From Helicobacter sp. (GTDB lineage Bacteria; Campylobacterota; Campylobacteria; Campylobacterales; Helicobacteraceae), in the NCBI RefSeq assembly GCF_017502485.1, contig NZ_JAFVUX010000020.1, forward strand, positions 1 through 64,000: a stretch of DNA of 64,000 nt, given 5' to 3'. A program made the translations under genes and the position numbers. The notes under the pieces were generated by a model that was given only the letters and a program-made list of their open reading frames with translations, had not been told where the DNA came from and searched no databases. Below are positions 1 through 9,282 of the stretch, piece by piece (within the stretch, counting starts at the first letter, position 1; each line of letters starts with the position of its first letter).

Positions 1-392
1 CCACCATTAATGATAGGGCAAGAAACTGATTTAGTAAGATGCACAGGTGCACCAGAGCTTTGATGGCGGATAATGATAGCGTGTGGCGACATAGCATTGA
101 GATTTGCCGCTGTATCAGAAATCGTCTCACCCTTTGAAGTTGAAGATCGCGAGACATCAAGTCTTGTGATAGAGCCGCCAAGGTTTTTTACCGCGCATTC
201 AAAGCTACTTAGAGTGCGCGTGGAGTTTTCAAAAAATATGGTGATGATATTAGTATGCGCTAGGCTTTGCGCTGGTCTCTTGCTAGCATCTAAAGTTGTA
301 GAATCCAGCATAGGGAGAAACTGCGTGGCTTTACACAAGATGTACTCAATCTCATCTATAGATAAGTCGCTTGTCTCTATAAGGTGGCGCAT
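1..392 (-). CDS. pyrB: Aspartate carbamoyltransferase catalytic chain, 3' part outside window
   Basis: PyrB condenses carbamoyl phosphate with aspartate in the first committed step of pyrimidine synthesis. Reading the minus strand from an ATG at 390-392 gives about 130 residues without a stop up to the window edge. They include the carbamoyl-phosphate binding motif '[13 protein letters not shown]' (family FxxxSTRTR, here with Leu where Arg is usual) and '[11 protein letters not shown]' (family RHxxxGAP). The start is preceded by AAGGAA at a normal distance. The gene diverges from the lipoprotein gene at 417, leaving only 24 bp between the two starts, so both promoters must overlap coding sequence or that short gap. 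Motif matches make the identification firm; the C-terminal half is not visible. Confidence 0.93.
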   Translation of the reverse strand, partial: MRHLIETSDLSIDEIEYILCKATQFLPMLDSTTLDASKRPAQSLAHTNIITIFFENSTRTLSSFECAVKNLGGSITRLDVSRSSTSKGETISDTAANLNAMSPHAIIIRHQSSGAPVHLTKSVSCPIING

Positions 393-416
393 AGGCTTCC
401 TTGGTATTTGGTAAAA

Positions 417-983
417 ATGGATATAATCATAGCGTTTTTTTTCACAAGAAAAGTTAAAGGATTGCTTTTGGGGATTTGGAGAGCAGGGCTGGTTTTGGTG
501 TTTGCTTTTACCTTTGTGTCTTGCACAAATTACTTTGAGAAAGGCTATCGCCCAGAATTATTAGAAGAAAGGAAAATTCAGGCTACAAGAAAATTTCAAA
601 TAATTCGTAATGATAAAATTGACTTGGTTGTATTTGCAACTTACTTGAATGATATTGAGCGGACATATTATAAGAATTTGGAATATTTTTTTATAGAGAT
701 TTATGCACCAAGCCAAGAGCCTATTATTTTTAAGCGATTGCGCATCAATCTCGCTACACGCGATCGCAAATCGTGGTTAGATCCACAATATATCCGTTTG
801 CTTAATAAAGATGAGTATGATGAAGTGTTGCGCCCCATTAATAAATGGTCAAACTGCTATCTTGTGGCATTTGCGAAATCTACACTTATTGATGCAGATA
901 AAATGCTTTTGCGTATCGCTGTAGATGAGCACGAAGAAAGGCTTGATTATAGCTTTAAAGTCATACCATTTCAGGCATTATAG
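417..983 (+). CDS. Putative lipoprotein (HP1085-like position)
   Basis: A 188-residue protein with a basic start and one hydrophobic segment ending in 'FTFVSC-TN', a plausible lipobox, so it is probably a lipoprotein with a periplasmic body of mixed charged and aromatic residues. I do not recognise a domain. I chose the ATG at 417 because an in-frame ATG at 384 would overlap the divergent pyrB start and add residues with no signal-peptide character. In H. pylori a conserved hypothetical gene sits in the same place between pyrB and tlyA (from memory of that gene order), so this is probably its counterpart. It ends 7 bp before tlyA and is likely co-transcribed with tlyA and ribF. Confidence 0.75.
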   Translation: MDIIIAFFFTRKVKGLLLGIWRAGLVLVFAFTFVSCTNYFEKGYRPELLEERKIQATRKFQIIRNDKIDLVVFATYLNDIERTYYKNLEYFFIEIYAPSQEPIIFKRLRINLATRDRKSWLDPQYIRLLNKDEYDEVLRPINKWSNCYLVAFAKSTLIDADKMLLRIAVDEHEERLDYSFKVIPFQAL

Positions 984-990
984 GGGATTT

Positions 991-1764
991 ATGCGGTTTG
1001 ATAGGTATTTGGTAGACATAGGAAAATTTGATTCTAGACAAAAGGCACAAGAGGCGATTAGGGCTGGCAGAGTTATGCTTGGCGGCAAAGTAGTGAAAAA
1101 GCCATCATTTGAGATTAGAGATTCTAGTTTAGAGAGTAGGGATGGGATAGCAGATGGGCTAGAATCTAAGTTGGTTATTGAAGTGAGTGGAGAGGAGTTT
1201 GTCTCTCGGGCTGGGAGGAAACTACAAGGGTTTTTGGAAGAATGTAGGCGACAAGGAGTCGCTAGATCTTGGAAGAATGCCATTGATGTGGGGGCTGCTA
1301 GGGGTGGATTTAGCCAAGTATTGCTCCGCTACGGGGTTAAGCATATTTGCTGTGTTGATGTAGGAAGCAATCAGCTACACCCACTAATTGCTAAAGATTC
1401 TCGCGTAGAGGTGTTTGAACAGTGTGATATACGAGTATTTGCGCGTAAGTTTGATAGGTATTTTGATGTGGTGGTGTGTGATGTGAGCTTTATTAGTATC
1501 AGGCATATTATTGATGATTTATGTAGGCTAAGTGGTGATCTTATCGTGCTTTTTAAGCCACAGTTTGAAGTGGGTAGAGGGATTAAACGAAGCAAAAGAG
1601 GAGTGGTGCAAGATCAAAATGCAGCCCAAAGTGCATTGCAAGAGTGTATCGCAACTATTTGCGCACGCAGATTTTCTGTGCGTTTGGTGGTAGAATCTAG
1701 TGTGAAAGGAAAGGAAGGCAATGCAGAGTTTTTCATCTATGCTTGCAGAGAGTCTTGCGCCTAA
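991..1764 (+). CDS. tlyA: TlyA-type rRNA 2'-O-methyltransferase / hemolysin A family
   Basis: TlyA proteins methylate ribose 2'-O positions of rRNA; the name reflects an older haemolysin report. The 257-residue product has an N-terminal S4 RNA-binding domain (about residues 1-42), the family signature 'SRAGRKL' (72-78) and an FtsJ-like SAM site 'IDVGAARGGFSQ' (98-109), with 'VVVCDVSFIS' further on. The ATG at 991 is preferred over an upstream in-frame start at 925 because it follows GGGGA and begins directly in the S4 fold. Between the two domains (about residues 43-62) is a serine-rich insert containing 'SLESR' and 'GLESK', made by copies of the window-wide repeat. The 3' end overlaps ribF by 44 bp. 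Confidence 0.92.
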   Translation: MRFDRYLVDIGKFDSRQKAQEAIRAGRVMLGGKVVKKPSFEIRDSSLESRDGIADGLESKLVIEVSGEEFVSRAGRKLQGFLEECRRQGVARSWKNAIDVGAARGGFSQVLLRYGVKHICCVDVGSNQLHPLIAKDSRVEVFEQCDIRVFARKFDRYFDVVVCDVSFISIRHIIDDLCRLSGDLIVLFKPQFEVGRGIKRSKRGVVQDQNAAQSALQECIATICARRFSVRLVVESSVKGKEGNAEFFIYACRESCA

Positions 1765-2629
1765 GCAGATTACAAGTCTGGCGATTGGGAAGTTTGATGG
1801 GATACACTTAGGGCATAGGAAATTGCTAGAGTTGCTAGGCAATCGTGGTGCAGTGCTAATTATCGATAAAGCAATTGAGCAGAATCTAACTAGTCAAAAT
1901 CCAAGCGTGCAGAATCAGGGATTCCTTACTTCACTACAAGATCGGCTTGATCGCTTGCCAAATGCCTATTTTGTAGAGTTTGCAAGCGTGGCACATATGA
2001 GTGGGGAGGAGTTTGTCATTACGCTACTAGAATCTTTGTCAAGTTTGGAGACAATTATCGTGGGGTATGATTTTCGCTTTGGTAGAGATCGACTCTGTGG
2101 GGCGGACGATTTGCGGTATTTGTGTAAGCTTAAGCAGGTAGCTCAAAGACAGGAGACACAGGTACTCATTGTCCCCAAAGTCTGCTATGGTGAAATACCT
2201 TTACACGCAAGCGTGATTAAAGATTTTGTGAGACACGGAGATATAAACCTAGCTAATGCAATGTTGGGCTGGTATTATACGATAGTAGGTGAGGTGATAT
2301 GTGGGCAGGGGATAGCGAGCAAGGAGCTTTTTCCCACAATAAACATCCGTACCCAAGGCTATATCTTGCCAGCAAGTGGCGTGTATGCTACGCGCGTAAA
2401 TGGAAAAATGGCTGTGAGCTTCTTTGGACATCGTGTTAGCACAGATGGAATGTATGCGATAGAGAGCCACATTATTAATAGTGAAATTACGCAGGTGCCA
2501 AATCGATTGACAATACAGATGTATAAAAAAATCCGAGAAAATCGCCACTTTACCTCACTCCAAGAGCTTAAGACTCAAATAGAGTGCGATATTAAACAGG
2601 TGCAGGAAATTTGGGAGTGGGGGTTATAA
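1721..2629 (+). CDS. ribF: Bifunctional riboflavin kinase / FAD synthetase
   Basis: RibF phosphorylates riboflavin to FMN and adenylates FMN to FAD in the cytoplasm. The 302-residue product has the nucleotidyl-transferase motif 'IGKFDGIHLGH' near residue 22, 'GYDFRFGRDRLCGADDL' near 112 (FAD-synthetase domain) and a C-terminal flavokinase domain with 'YTIVGEVICGQGIASKELF'. The family usually reads G-x-G before the threonine-rich loop, so 'GQGIASKELFPT' is slightly divergent. The start at 1721 lies inside tlyA and follows AAGGAAGG at good spacing; a second Met at 1739 is possible. It follows tlyA in the same operon, as in H. pylori. Confidence 0.93.
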   Translation: MQSFSSMLAESLAPKQITSLAIGKFDGIHLGHRKLLELLGNRGAVLIIDKAIEQNLTSQNPSVQNQGFLTSLQDRLDRLPNAYFVEFASVAHMSGEEFVITLLESLSSLETIIVGYDFRFGRDRLCGADDLRYLCKLKQVAQRQETQVLIVPKVCYGEIPLHASVIKDFVRHGDINLANAMLGWYYTIVGEVICGQGIASKELFPTINIRTQGYILPASGVYATRVNGKMAVSFFGHRVSTDGMYAIESHIINSEITQVPNRLTIQMYKKIRENRHFTSLQELKTQIECDIKQVQEIWEWGL

Positions 2630-3198
2630 AAAGACATTAAACGAATTCTCTTGTATTATAAGAATCTCAAGCACCCCAACAGGAATTGCAAAAAGCAAAT
2701 ATCATACATTTTGATAAAAAATTTAATAACAAGCATAGCTCAGAGTGGTAAAATATCGTAGTTTCCTATAATTGTATCGTGCATTTCATCCCAAACAAGT
2801 GTGGCAAACAAAAGAAAAGCAATTTATTGTCAAGATGACAATAATGCTATTCGAATATCTGGCAAAATAAATACCAAACCACCTCAAGGTAAATACCAAA
2901 TGTGGTTTTTAATTAAAAAACTAGGCGTGAGTGGTAAAAAGATGTGCCTGATAAATTACATAAAACTCCTTTGTATTGAACTAGAATGAGTATTCTAATC
3001 AAAAAACAACTTAAAGTAAGCAAGATTTCGAAAATGTGTATTTAGATATTTTTGATTTTGTCAGATTGGCTGTGTGGCTTGAGATTGTCTTGCAGTTTAT
3101 ATAGAAAATAGCTCTTGCTAGATTCTAGCTTGGATTTAGGCGTATGCGTGATCGGTGGGCTACAACGTGCGAATTTGTGCTTGAGATAGTTCGCTGCA
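2630..3198. other. Intergenic region between convergent ribF and petC, one weak short ORF
   Basis: About 570 bp between convergent genes. A possible 62-codon reading frame with a GTG start lies at 2801-2989 (+), but it has no convincing ribosome-binding site, signal peptide or recognisable motif. Within it, the 11-mer TAAATACCAAA occurs twice and a 7-bp inverted repeat AAACCAC/GTGGTTT surrounds the second copy. One exact copy of the TAGATTCTA repeat lies at about 3119, just downstream of petC. Base composition is more AT-rich than the neighbouring genes. I see no proven gene; this may be a decayed gene remnant. Confidence 0.4.
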
Positions 3199-4227
3199 CT
3201 ATGCAGCGAGTATATGCTGGTGGAGATCACTCCATATTTTACGCTTCCATAGGTATGCAAGAACTGTCATAACAAGGAAGAATACAATAATCTTAAATCC
3301 AAGTGCATTACGCTCGTGTTTTTTGCTATCTCCCACAGAGTCTAGGTATGCGACAATTTGTTTTTCTGCTTGCTCTGTAACACCAACCCTAGGCATTGCA
3401 GTTTGTGGCAAGAGTCTTTGGGGATCATTGATAAAGTTACTTAGGTAGTGCTCTCCACGAGATCGAATCATCATCGAAAGATCTGGGACTTTTGCCCCAA
3501 GGTATCGCTTAAGATCCTGCGGATCGCTTGTGCTTGCAAGATTATCATAGCTTACACTATGGCAACGCACACACGCCTGCTCAAACACTTGTTTGTCATT
3601 TAGAGACTTTGGCGCAATTGATGTGAAGTATGCAATAATATCTGCAATTTCCTGATCGCTAAGATATGAGTAGGGTGGCATAGGGTAGGCAAGCCCATCT
3701 TTATGCCAAAGTTTTGATGCTAACACTGGATCTTTTAAGAAATGTGCCAAGTAAGTGTGGTCAAATACGGCAGCGATATTGGACAAGTCAGGGGGTGTTA
3801 CACCATAAGCAGCAGATACATCGGTATCGCTTTGCCCGCTAGAACGAGCGAGTTTTTGGGAGTCAATAGTATGGCAGGCGAGACATTGCTCTACAAGAGC
3901 TTGCCCAGCTTGCGCATTGCCTTTACTCAGGTCTATTTCCTTCCAGAAATTTTCAAGCCCAGCGAGATAGGATTGATTTTTGGTAAGCTCTTTCTCCAAA
4001 CGCTCGATATCAATCGCATTATTTGCATTGCGCGCACTTTGAAGCTCTGTTTCAAGGTTTGCGATTATAGCTTTTAGTTCTGCTACATCATCAGCATTTG
4101 CTTTAATATAGTCATATTGTGTATCGGCAACTTTGGGGTGCATAATACTATGTGCCAAAGGCTCTACACCCCAATATATCACACCCACGACAATGACTAG
4201 GATTGCTAGGATTTTCAGCTCTCTCAT
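3199..4227 (-). CDS. petC: Cytochrome bc1 complex di-haem cytochrome c subunit
   Basis: Electron-accepting c-type subunit of the quinol:cytochrome c reductase. The 342-residue protein has an N-terminal membrane anchor (about 7-23), a coiled-coil-like segment (about 45-90), then two cytochrome c domains with haem motifs CLACH (115-119) and CVRCH (219-223), candidate axial methionines in 'YPMPPY' and 'TAMPR', and a C-terminal membrane helix (about 306-324). A two-haem c subunit in place of classical cytochrome c1 is usual for Campylobacterota bc1 complexes. It overlaps petB by 4 bp (ATGA), the last gene of a petA-petB-petC operon. Identification is firm; which methionine ligates which haem is inference. 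Confidence 0.94.
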   Translation of the reverse strand: MRELKILAILVIVVGVIYWGVEPLAHSIMHPKVADTQYDYIKANADDVAELKAIIANLETELQSARNANNAIDIERLEKELTKNQSYLAGLENFWKEIDLSKGNAQAGQALVEQCLACHTIDSQKLARSSGQSDTDVSAAYGVTPPDLSNIAAVFDHTYLAHFLKDPVLASKLWHKDGLAYPMPPYSYLSDQEIADIIAYFTSIAPKSLNDKQVFEQACVRCHSVSYDNLASTSDPQDLKRYLGAKVPDLSMMIRSRGEHYLSNFINDPQRLLPQTAMPRVGVTEQAEKQIVAYLDSVGDSKKHERNALGFKIIVFFLVMTVLAYLWKRKIWSDLHQHILAA

Positions 4228-5507
4228 TTTGCACCTCCTGCATTATTGCAACCACCACAGCAGCCTGAATTTTTGCGCTCGTTGATTGTAATAAGTGGAA
4301 GCGCAACAAAGATAAGAAGCAAAAATGCAATAGAAGCAATAAAGCCAATGTAGGTATTAACACCCTCTGGTGGTAGCTTGCCATACACAGTAAGCACGAT
4401 AAGCACAACTATAAGCGACCAAAACCATACAAAATATCCTTTGCGTTGATGGGCTGGGCGCACAACAGGGCTTCTATCAAGCCAAGGGAGAAGCAAAAAC
4501 ACTACTTGTGCCACACCAAATGCTACAAGACCAATGTCAGCGGCTTTAATTGGACCAACATCAAAGAAAAAGCCACGCAATACTTCATAACTCCATAGGA
4601 AATACCACTCTGGATAAATATGTGGTGGAGTTTTAAGGGAGTCTGCTGGATCGAAATTTACCGGATCCATAGCAAAGTCGAAGTGATAGCATACAAGATA
4701 GAAAAATAGCGCCATAAACGCACAAGCCACAAAAATATCTTTAGACATAAACACTGGCCAAAATGGAATTACCTTGGCTTCTTTTTTCTTGCCTTCTTGG
4801 TATTTCTTCGCTTCTGCTTCGAAATCTATTTCTTCACCATTTTGGTTATTTACATGCGGAAAGCGGAGAGAATAAAAGTGGAATGCAATAAGAAGCATAA
4901 TAACAACAGGGAGCAAAACAACATGTAACATAAAAAATCTTGTCAAGGTCGCATCAGCCACAATGTAATTACCTCGAATCCACTCAACTACATCATCACC
5001 TATAAAAGGGATACCGCCGAAAAGATTGGTGATAACGGTTGCTGCCCAATAGCTCATCTGCCCCCACGGAAGCATGTAGCCACTAAATGCTTCTGCGGAA
5101 AACACTACAAAAAGCAACATGCCACCAATCCACACCATCTCGCGCCCTTTTTTATAAGAGCCATAATAGATAGCCACAAACATATGGATATAAATAATCA
5201 CAAATATCATACTAGCAGCAACGGCGTGGATATGTCTCCACAGCCAACCATAATCGACTTCTTGCATAATCGTGTAGTTTACACTATAAAATGCCATATT
5301 GACATCAGGCTTGTAATACATCAGCAAAAACAAACCGCTTACTACAAGTAGCGTAAATAGCGTAAGAAGCAACACACCCATTGCCCAAAGAAAGTTGATA
5401 TTCTTTGGAATCCAGTATTCTGTCATCATTACCTGGAGAAACTTTTTCACACCAAGTCGTTGATCAAACCAATCAACAAGTCCATCTGCTTTTTTAATTT
5501 CTGCCAT
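4224..5507 (-). CDS. petB: Cytochrome b subunit of bc1 complex
   Basis: Membrane core of the quinol oxidising complex, carrying two b haems. The 427-residue protein shows the helix-B motif 'RHIHAVAASM...YIHMF' with histidines 14 residues apart (about 94 and 108), a second histidine pair in 'LHVVLLPVVIMLLIAFHFYS', and the quinol-site loop 'YPEWYFLWSYEVLRG' (PEWY). N-terminal (b6-like) and C-terminal (subunit IV-like) halves are fused, as in proteobacterial cytochrome b. A charged cytoplasmic loop rich in E and K lies between them. The extreme C terminus is an unusual Cys/Gly tail, 'GCCGGCNNAGGAK', of unknown purpose. It lies 9 bp after petA. Confidence 0.96.
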   Translation of the reverse strand: MAEIKKADGLVDWFDQRLGVKKFLQVMMTEYWIPKNINFLWAMGVLLLTLFTLLVVSGLFLLMYYKPDVNMAFYSVNYTIMQEVDYGWLWRHIHAVAASMIFVIIYIHMFVAIYYGSYKKGREMVWIGGMLLFVVFSAEAFSGYMLPWGQMSYWAATVITNLFGGIPFIGDDVVEWIRGNYIVADATLTRFFMLHVVLLPVVIMLLIAFHFYSLRFPHVNNQNGEEIDFEAEAKKYQEGKKKEAKVIPFWPVFMSKDIFVACAFMALFFYLVCYHFDFAMDPVNFDPADSLKTPPHIYPEWYFLWSYEVLRGFFFDVGPIKAADIGLVAFGVAQVVFLLLPWLDRSPVVRPAHQRKGYFVWFWSLIVVLIVLTVYGKLPPEGVNTYIGFIASIAFLLLIFVALPLITINERKNSGCCGGCNNAGGAK

Positions 5508-5516
5508 TTTCTCTCC

Positions 5517-6020
5517 TTATGCCAGCGCGATCATTTTGTTGTATTCTTCCCCAGCCTCACCCAGCGTTAGGGTCATACCTTCTACCTTGAAAGGTGGAAT
5601 GTCAAATGGGCGTGGAGGTGGTGTGCCTTCGACATTGATGCCATCGATAGTAAATTTACCGCCGTGGCACGGACAGAGAAATTCTTTCTCGCTTGACTTG
5701 TATAGTGGGATACAACCTAAATGCGTGCAAACTTGCAAGCCAAGCGTATAGACCTTATCGCCAACCTTAAAATCTCGGCGATCATTAAATTCATCGCCAC
5801 TAGATTTTCTTATGATAAATACAGGCTTACCTCTCCACTCCACTTGGGCAAATTCTCCTTCTTGCAAAACGCCTAGATCAACTGTCGTAAATCCAGCAGA
5901 GACAACACTTGGCAATGGATCCCAAGTCTTCTTCATAGCGATTAGGGAGGCAATACCACCGACAGTGGCGACACCACCAAGCGTCAAGCCTAAGAAATCG
6001 CGTCTTTTGACTTCAGCCAT
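5517..6020 (-). CDS. petA: Rieske iron-sulfur subunit of bc1 complex
   Basis: Carries the Rieske 2Fe-2S cluster that takes the first electron from menaquinol. In the 167-residue product the cluster ligands are C98 and H100 in 'CTHLGC' and C116 and H119 in 'CPCHGG', with C103-C118 as the expected disulfide. The N terminus 'KRRDFLGL' followed by a hydrophobic stretch is a Tat (twin-arginine) signal anchor. I start at the ATG at 6018-6020, preceded by AGGAGAG; a longer frame to 6068 has no ribosome-binding site and would precede the Tat motif with unrelated residues. First gene of petABC. Confidence 0.95.
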   Translation of the reverse strand: MAEVKRRDFLGLTLGGVATVGGIASLIAMKKTWDPLPSVVSAGFTTVDLGVLQEGEFAQVEWRGKPVFIIRKSSGDEFNDRRDFKVGDKVYTLGLQVCTHLGCIPLYKSSEKEFLCPCHGGKFTIDGINVEGTPPPRPFDIPPFKVEGMTLTLGEAGEEYNKMIALA

Positions 6021-6051
6021 ACTCTCTCCTTTTTGACTTTTTGAAATGCCG

Positions 6052-6057
6052 ATTGTA
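6052..6057 (-). promoter_or_regulatory. Candidate -10 box for the petABC operon
   Basis: On the minus strand the sequence reads GCGTTACAATCGG, giving a TACAAT box 32 bp upstream of the petA start. The region beyond is AT-rich with T/A tracts, as usual for Helicobacter sigma-80 promoters, which often lack a clear -35. Position and sequence support this; no start-site evidence is available. Confidence 0.45.
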
Positions 6058-6174
6058 ACGCTAAACACTTAAATTTTACTTTAATCTTTGGTTAAATAAT
6101 TTTTAAATAAAATGCAGATTTACAATATTTTTCGCTAAGTTTATAGATACTTTTTTCTAAGGGGGGGATTGCAT

Positions 6175-7449
6175 TTATTCTTTTTGACGAGTGATATTTG
6201 CTCCGAGTGTGCTAAGCTTTTGCTCCAGAGACTCATAGCCACGATCAAGGTGATAGATTCTGTGCACATTTGTGCTATTTTGCGCTACAAGCCCAGCAAG
6301 CACCAAAGCTGAAGAAGCGCGTAAGTCTGTTGCCATTACATCTGCGCCTACAAGTGGATTTTGCTCATCGTTACCAATGATAGTGGCAGTGTTGCCCTTA
6401 AGTGTGATGTTTGATCCAAGTCGTTGAAGCTCGCTTGCGTGCATAAAGCGGTTTTCAAAGAGTCGCTCTTGTATGACACTTGTGCCATGGCATTGAGTCG
6501 CCAAGCTCATAAACTGCGCTTGCATATCAGTAGGGAAGCCGGGGTGCTCTGTGGTGATGATTTCAAAGCCTTGTCGTTTAGTTGCTGGGAAAATGCTTAC
6601 AGAATCGCTAGTAGATTCTAGTGTGAAGCCAATTTGTCGTAGTTTTTCAAGCACAGCTTCAAGGTGTACTGGATTAGCGTTGGTTAAATGTATGTGGCTA
6701 TTTGTGATTGCAGCAGCGCACAGATAAGTACCCGCTTCAATCCTATCTGGTATGACAGAAAAGGGCTGAAATCTAAGCAGCTCTCTATCTGTGCCTTGGA
6801 TTTCTAGCACTGAAGAGCCTACGCCTTGGATTTCCACGCCTGCTCGCATAAGTACTTCGCACAGCTGAACTACTTCAGGTTCTCTAGCTGCATTGATAAT
6901 TTGCGTGCGCCCTTTAGCAAGAGCAGCCGCCATAATGACATTTTCACAGCCTGTTACGGTGATTTTGTCAAATACAATTTGTGCGCCTTTCAGCCCATTT
7001 GGAGCACTAGCCACTATATAGCCCCCTTGGATAGTGGTTTGCGCGCCCATTTTTTCCATAGCAGCTATGTGGAGATCCACTGGGCGCGCGCCAATAGCAC
7101 AGCCGCCAGGCAAACTTACTTCACAATGCCCACAGCGCGCAAGCAGAGGTCCAAGCACAAGAATTGAGGCACGCATTTTGCGCACAATGTCATAAATTGC
7201 CTTAGTGTGGATAATGTGGCTTGCATCAATCTCCACACTATGCGCACTATCCCAGCTAACTATAGCACCCAAATGTTCCAAAAGCTTCGCTAGAGTTTTG
7301 ACATCAGCGACATTTGGGAGATTGTCGATTTTCATAGGGGTGTTAGATAAAAGTGCGGCAGAGAGCAGGGGGAGCGCGGCGTTTTTTGCTCCAGAGATTT
7401 GCACTTGCCCGCGTAGCTTAGTACCCCCAATAATGTGTAAATAATCCAT
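6175..7449 (-). CDS. murA: UDP-N-acetylglucosamine 1-carboxyvinyltransferase
   Basis: Transfers enolpyruvate from PEP to UDP-GlcNAc, the first committed step of peptidoglycan synthesis. The 424-residue length is normal for MurA. Visible signatures are 'ISGAKNAA' with the catalytic Lys22, and '[13 protein letters not shown]' with the active-site Cys at 117, so the fosfomycin-target cysteine is retained. '[14 protein letters not shown]' near the end is also typical. It lies about 50 bp downstream of purU on the same strand and is probably read from the sppA-purU side, although a promoter of its own cannot be excluded. Confidence 0.97.
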   Translation of the reverse strand: MDYLHIIGGTKLRGQVQISGAKNAALPLLSAALLSNTPMKIDNLPNVADVKTLAKLLEHLGAIVSWDSAHSVEIDASHIIHTKAIYDIVRKMRASILVLGPLLARCGHCEVSLPGGCAIGARPVDLHIAAMEKMGAQTTIQGGYIVASAPNGLKGAQIVFDKITVTGCENVIMAAALAKGRTQIINAAREPEVVQLCEVLMRAGVEIQGVGSSVLEIQGTDRELLRFQPFSVIPDRIEAGTYLCAAAITNSHIHLTNANPVHLEAVLEKLRQIGFTLESTSDSVSIFPATKRQGFEIITTEHPGFPTDMQAQFMSLATQCHGTSVIQERLFENRFMHASELQRLGSNITLKGNTATIIGNDEQNPLVGADVMATDLRASSALVLAGLVAQNSTNVHRIYHLDRGYESLEQKLSTLGANITRQKE

Positions 7450-7501
7450 AAGATCCCTTTGTGTTGGTATGTGCTAGGTTTTGACTAAACCATTACAGAA
7501 T

Positions 7502-8329
7502 CTAAAATACAATGGTTTTGTTGCCATTGATAAACACTCGATCGTGTAAGATGAGATCAAGTGCGTGGGCAAAAACATTTTTTTCAATATTGCGCCCTGC
7601 TTTTTGCATATCCTGCCAGCTATATGTGTGGTCGATTTTAATAATATCTTGTGTGATGATTGGTCCTTCATCAAGCTCTTGGGTAACAAAATGCGCCGTT
7701 GCACCAATGATTTTTACCCCTCTTTCATAGGCTTGCTTGTAGGGGTTAGCACCGATAAACGCGGGAAGAAAGCTATGGTGGATATTGATCATCTGTCCTT
7801 GATAGCGCGCTACAAATGCTGGGGAGAGAATTCTCATATATTTGGCAAGGGCGATTACATCTGGGTGGTAGCGATCAATGATGGCACTAAGTGCTTGCTC
7901 GTGTACTTCTCTATCGTTGCCAGACTCCACGCAGTAAAATGGTATATCAAAGCGACGAACAAGGGTTTCTAGATCATTGTGATTGGCGATGACTGCTTGA
8001 ATGCGGGCACCTAGCTCGCCACTCTCATAACGCAGAAGCAAATCACCTAGGCAGTGGTTTTCTTTGGTGGCAAGAATGATTAGGGATTTTTTCGCAACAG
8101 GCTTTAATGTAATACATGCTTTGTCGCCAAGAGCTTTGCTCAAAGAGAGCAAGATTTCCCTAGAATCTAGTGCGCCAGCAATTTGTGTGCGCATAAAAAA
8201 CAGCATTGTATCTCTATCGACAAACTCATCATTTTTCTCAATATTAAGTCCAGCTTCGTGTAAAATCCTAGAAACTTGATAGATAAGACCACTTCTATCT
8301 TTGGTGCTAATAAGTAGCATATGCTTCAT
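7502..8329 (-). CDS. purU: Formyltetrahydrofolate deformylase
   Basis: PurU hydrolyses 10-formyl-THF to formate and THF, balancing one-carbon pools. The 275-residue product has an N-terminal ACT domain ('LLISTKDRSGLIYQVSRIL', about 5-70) followed by a formyltransferase fold with 'INIHHSFLPAF' and 'GATAHFVTQELDEGPII', which carry the Asn/His/Asp catalytic set of the family. Its ATG overlaps the sppA stop by 4 bp (ATGA), so the two are translationally coupled. The ACT domain separates it from PurN, which occurs elsewhere in this window at 16054. Confidence 0.94.
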   Translation of the reverse strand: MKHMLLISTKDRSGLIYQVSRILHEAGLNIEKNDEFVDRDTMLFFMRTQIAGALDSREILLSLSKALGDKACITLKPVAKKSLIILATKENHCLGDLLLRYESGELGARIQAVIANHNDLETLVRRFDIPFYCVESGNDREVHEQALSAIIDRYHPDVIALAKYMRILSPAFVARYQGQMINIHHSFLPAFIGANPYKQAYERGVKIIGATAHFVTQELDEGPIITQDIIKIDHTYSWQDMQKAGRNIEKNVFAHALDLILHDRVFINGNKTIVF

Positions 8330-9186
8330 CGCAAGCCTATTCCCAACATTGCACTTAGAACTCTATTAACACTAGATTCTACAAGTGTGTCGATATAACT
8401 TTGCCACGAGCTTTTTTGTAGCCATATCACATCTTCTACTTTGGATAGTTCTTTGAGTTTTTCTATGGCTTGATTGCGGGATAGCACATCATCTATGAGT
8501 CCTAGTTCTTTGGCTTTAGCGGCATTAAATATCTTTCCTTGCGCAAACTCGTTAGAATCCTTTAGTTCCAAATTTCGTGCTTTTGCGACATCAATAATGA
8601 AAGTTTGATATTCTTCTTGGATAAGGTTTTCTATATAAGTGCGCTCTTTTTGTGTCCAGTCTCGGTAATATGCACCCACTTCTTTATATTCGCCAGCAGC
8701 GATGATATTTGGCTCATAGCCGATTTTTTTGAGCAGTTCTTTGATATTTACACCGCTAAATAACACACCGATGCTACCAATAAGTGCGCCACGATTAGCA
8801 TAGATTCTACTTGCATAAGCTCCTGCATAGTATGCCCCACTTGCCATAACGCCCTCTGTATGCACGACAACAGGCATTGTGCTAGCAAGCTCTTGGATAA
8901 GGTCAGCCATCTCTACGCTTGCTCCAACTGCTCCGCCCGGAGAGTCGATCACTAGTAGCACACCTTGCAAGCTGGGGTAATTGTGTAGATCTTCGATTTG
9001 TGCGCGTAGCATACTAGAGTCCATAATTGCGCCTTTAAGGTGGATTCTAGCGAGATTTGGGTGCTTAGTGGGCTCTTTTATGTTAAGTAGCAGTATTATT
9101 ACAATAAGCAAAAACACAAAGGCTTTGAAGTATTTAGTGATACACTCAAACACGGCAACAATAGGTGAAAAAAGTTTTTTTATCAT
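8326..9186 (-). CDS. sppA: Signal peptide peptidase SppA (S49 family)
   Basis: Membrane-bound serine protease that degrades cleaved signal peptides. The 286-residue protein has one N-terminal membrane helix (about 20-36), 'LLVIDSPGGAVGAS' (about 77-90), the catalytic serine in 'VMASGAYYAG' (S116) and the general-base lysine in 'AGEYKEVGAYYR' (K168). It is the short, single-domain form, as in Bacillus and Helicobacter, rather than the two-domain E. coli form. The start follows AAGGAT. It lies about 95 bp downstream of the 487-codon gene. Confidence 0.94.
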   Translation of the reverse strand: MIKKLFSPIVAVFECITKYFKAFVFLLIVIILLLNIKEPTKHPNLARIHLKGAIMDSSMLRAQIEDLHNYPSLQGVLLVIDSPGGAVGASVEMADLIQELASTMPVVVHTEGVMASGAYYAGAYASRIYANRGALIGSIGVLFSGVNIKELLKKIGYEPNIIAAGEYKEVGAYYRDWTQKERTYIENLIQEEYQTFIIDVAKARNLELKDSNEFAQGKIFNAAKAKELGLIDDVLSRNQAIEKLKELSKVEDVIWLQKSSWQSYIDTLVESSVNRVLSAMLGIGLR

Positions 9187-9282
9187 TTAGGTGATCCTTA
9201 ATTAAACTAAGCGCGCCAAATATTTAGTCAAATTCAATGATATGAGTTTATAGGCTAGATTCTAGCTCGTGCGCGCATGAGA

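Noticed and set aside
73-414. A 113-codon plus-strand reading frame at the window start
   Set aside because: It lies opposite the clear pyrB reading frame, has no domain and no ribosome-binding site; it is a shadow of pyrB.
2734-2790. tRNA-like string (ATAGCTCAGAGTGGTA) downstream of ribF
   Set aside because: Only the D-loop resembles a tRNA; there is no D-stem partner, anticodon stem, T arm or acceptor pairing.
6161-6167. Run of seven G between murA and petA
   Set aside because: It lies outside coding sequence and is short; no gene frame or promoter spacing clearly depends on it.
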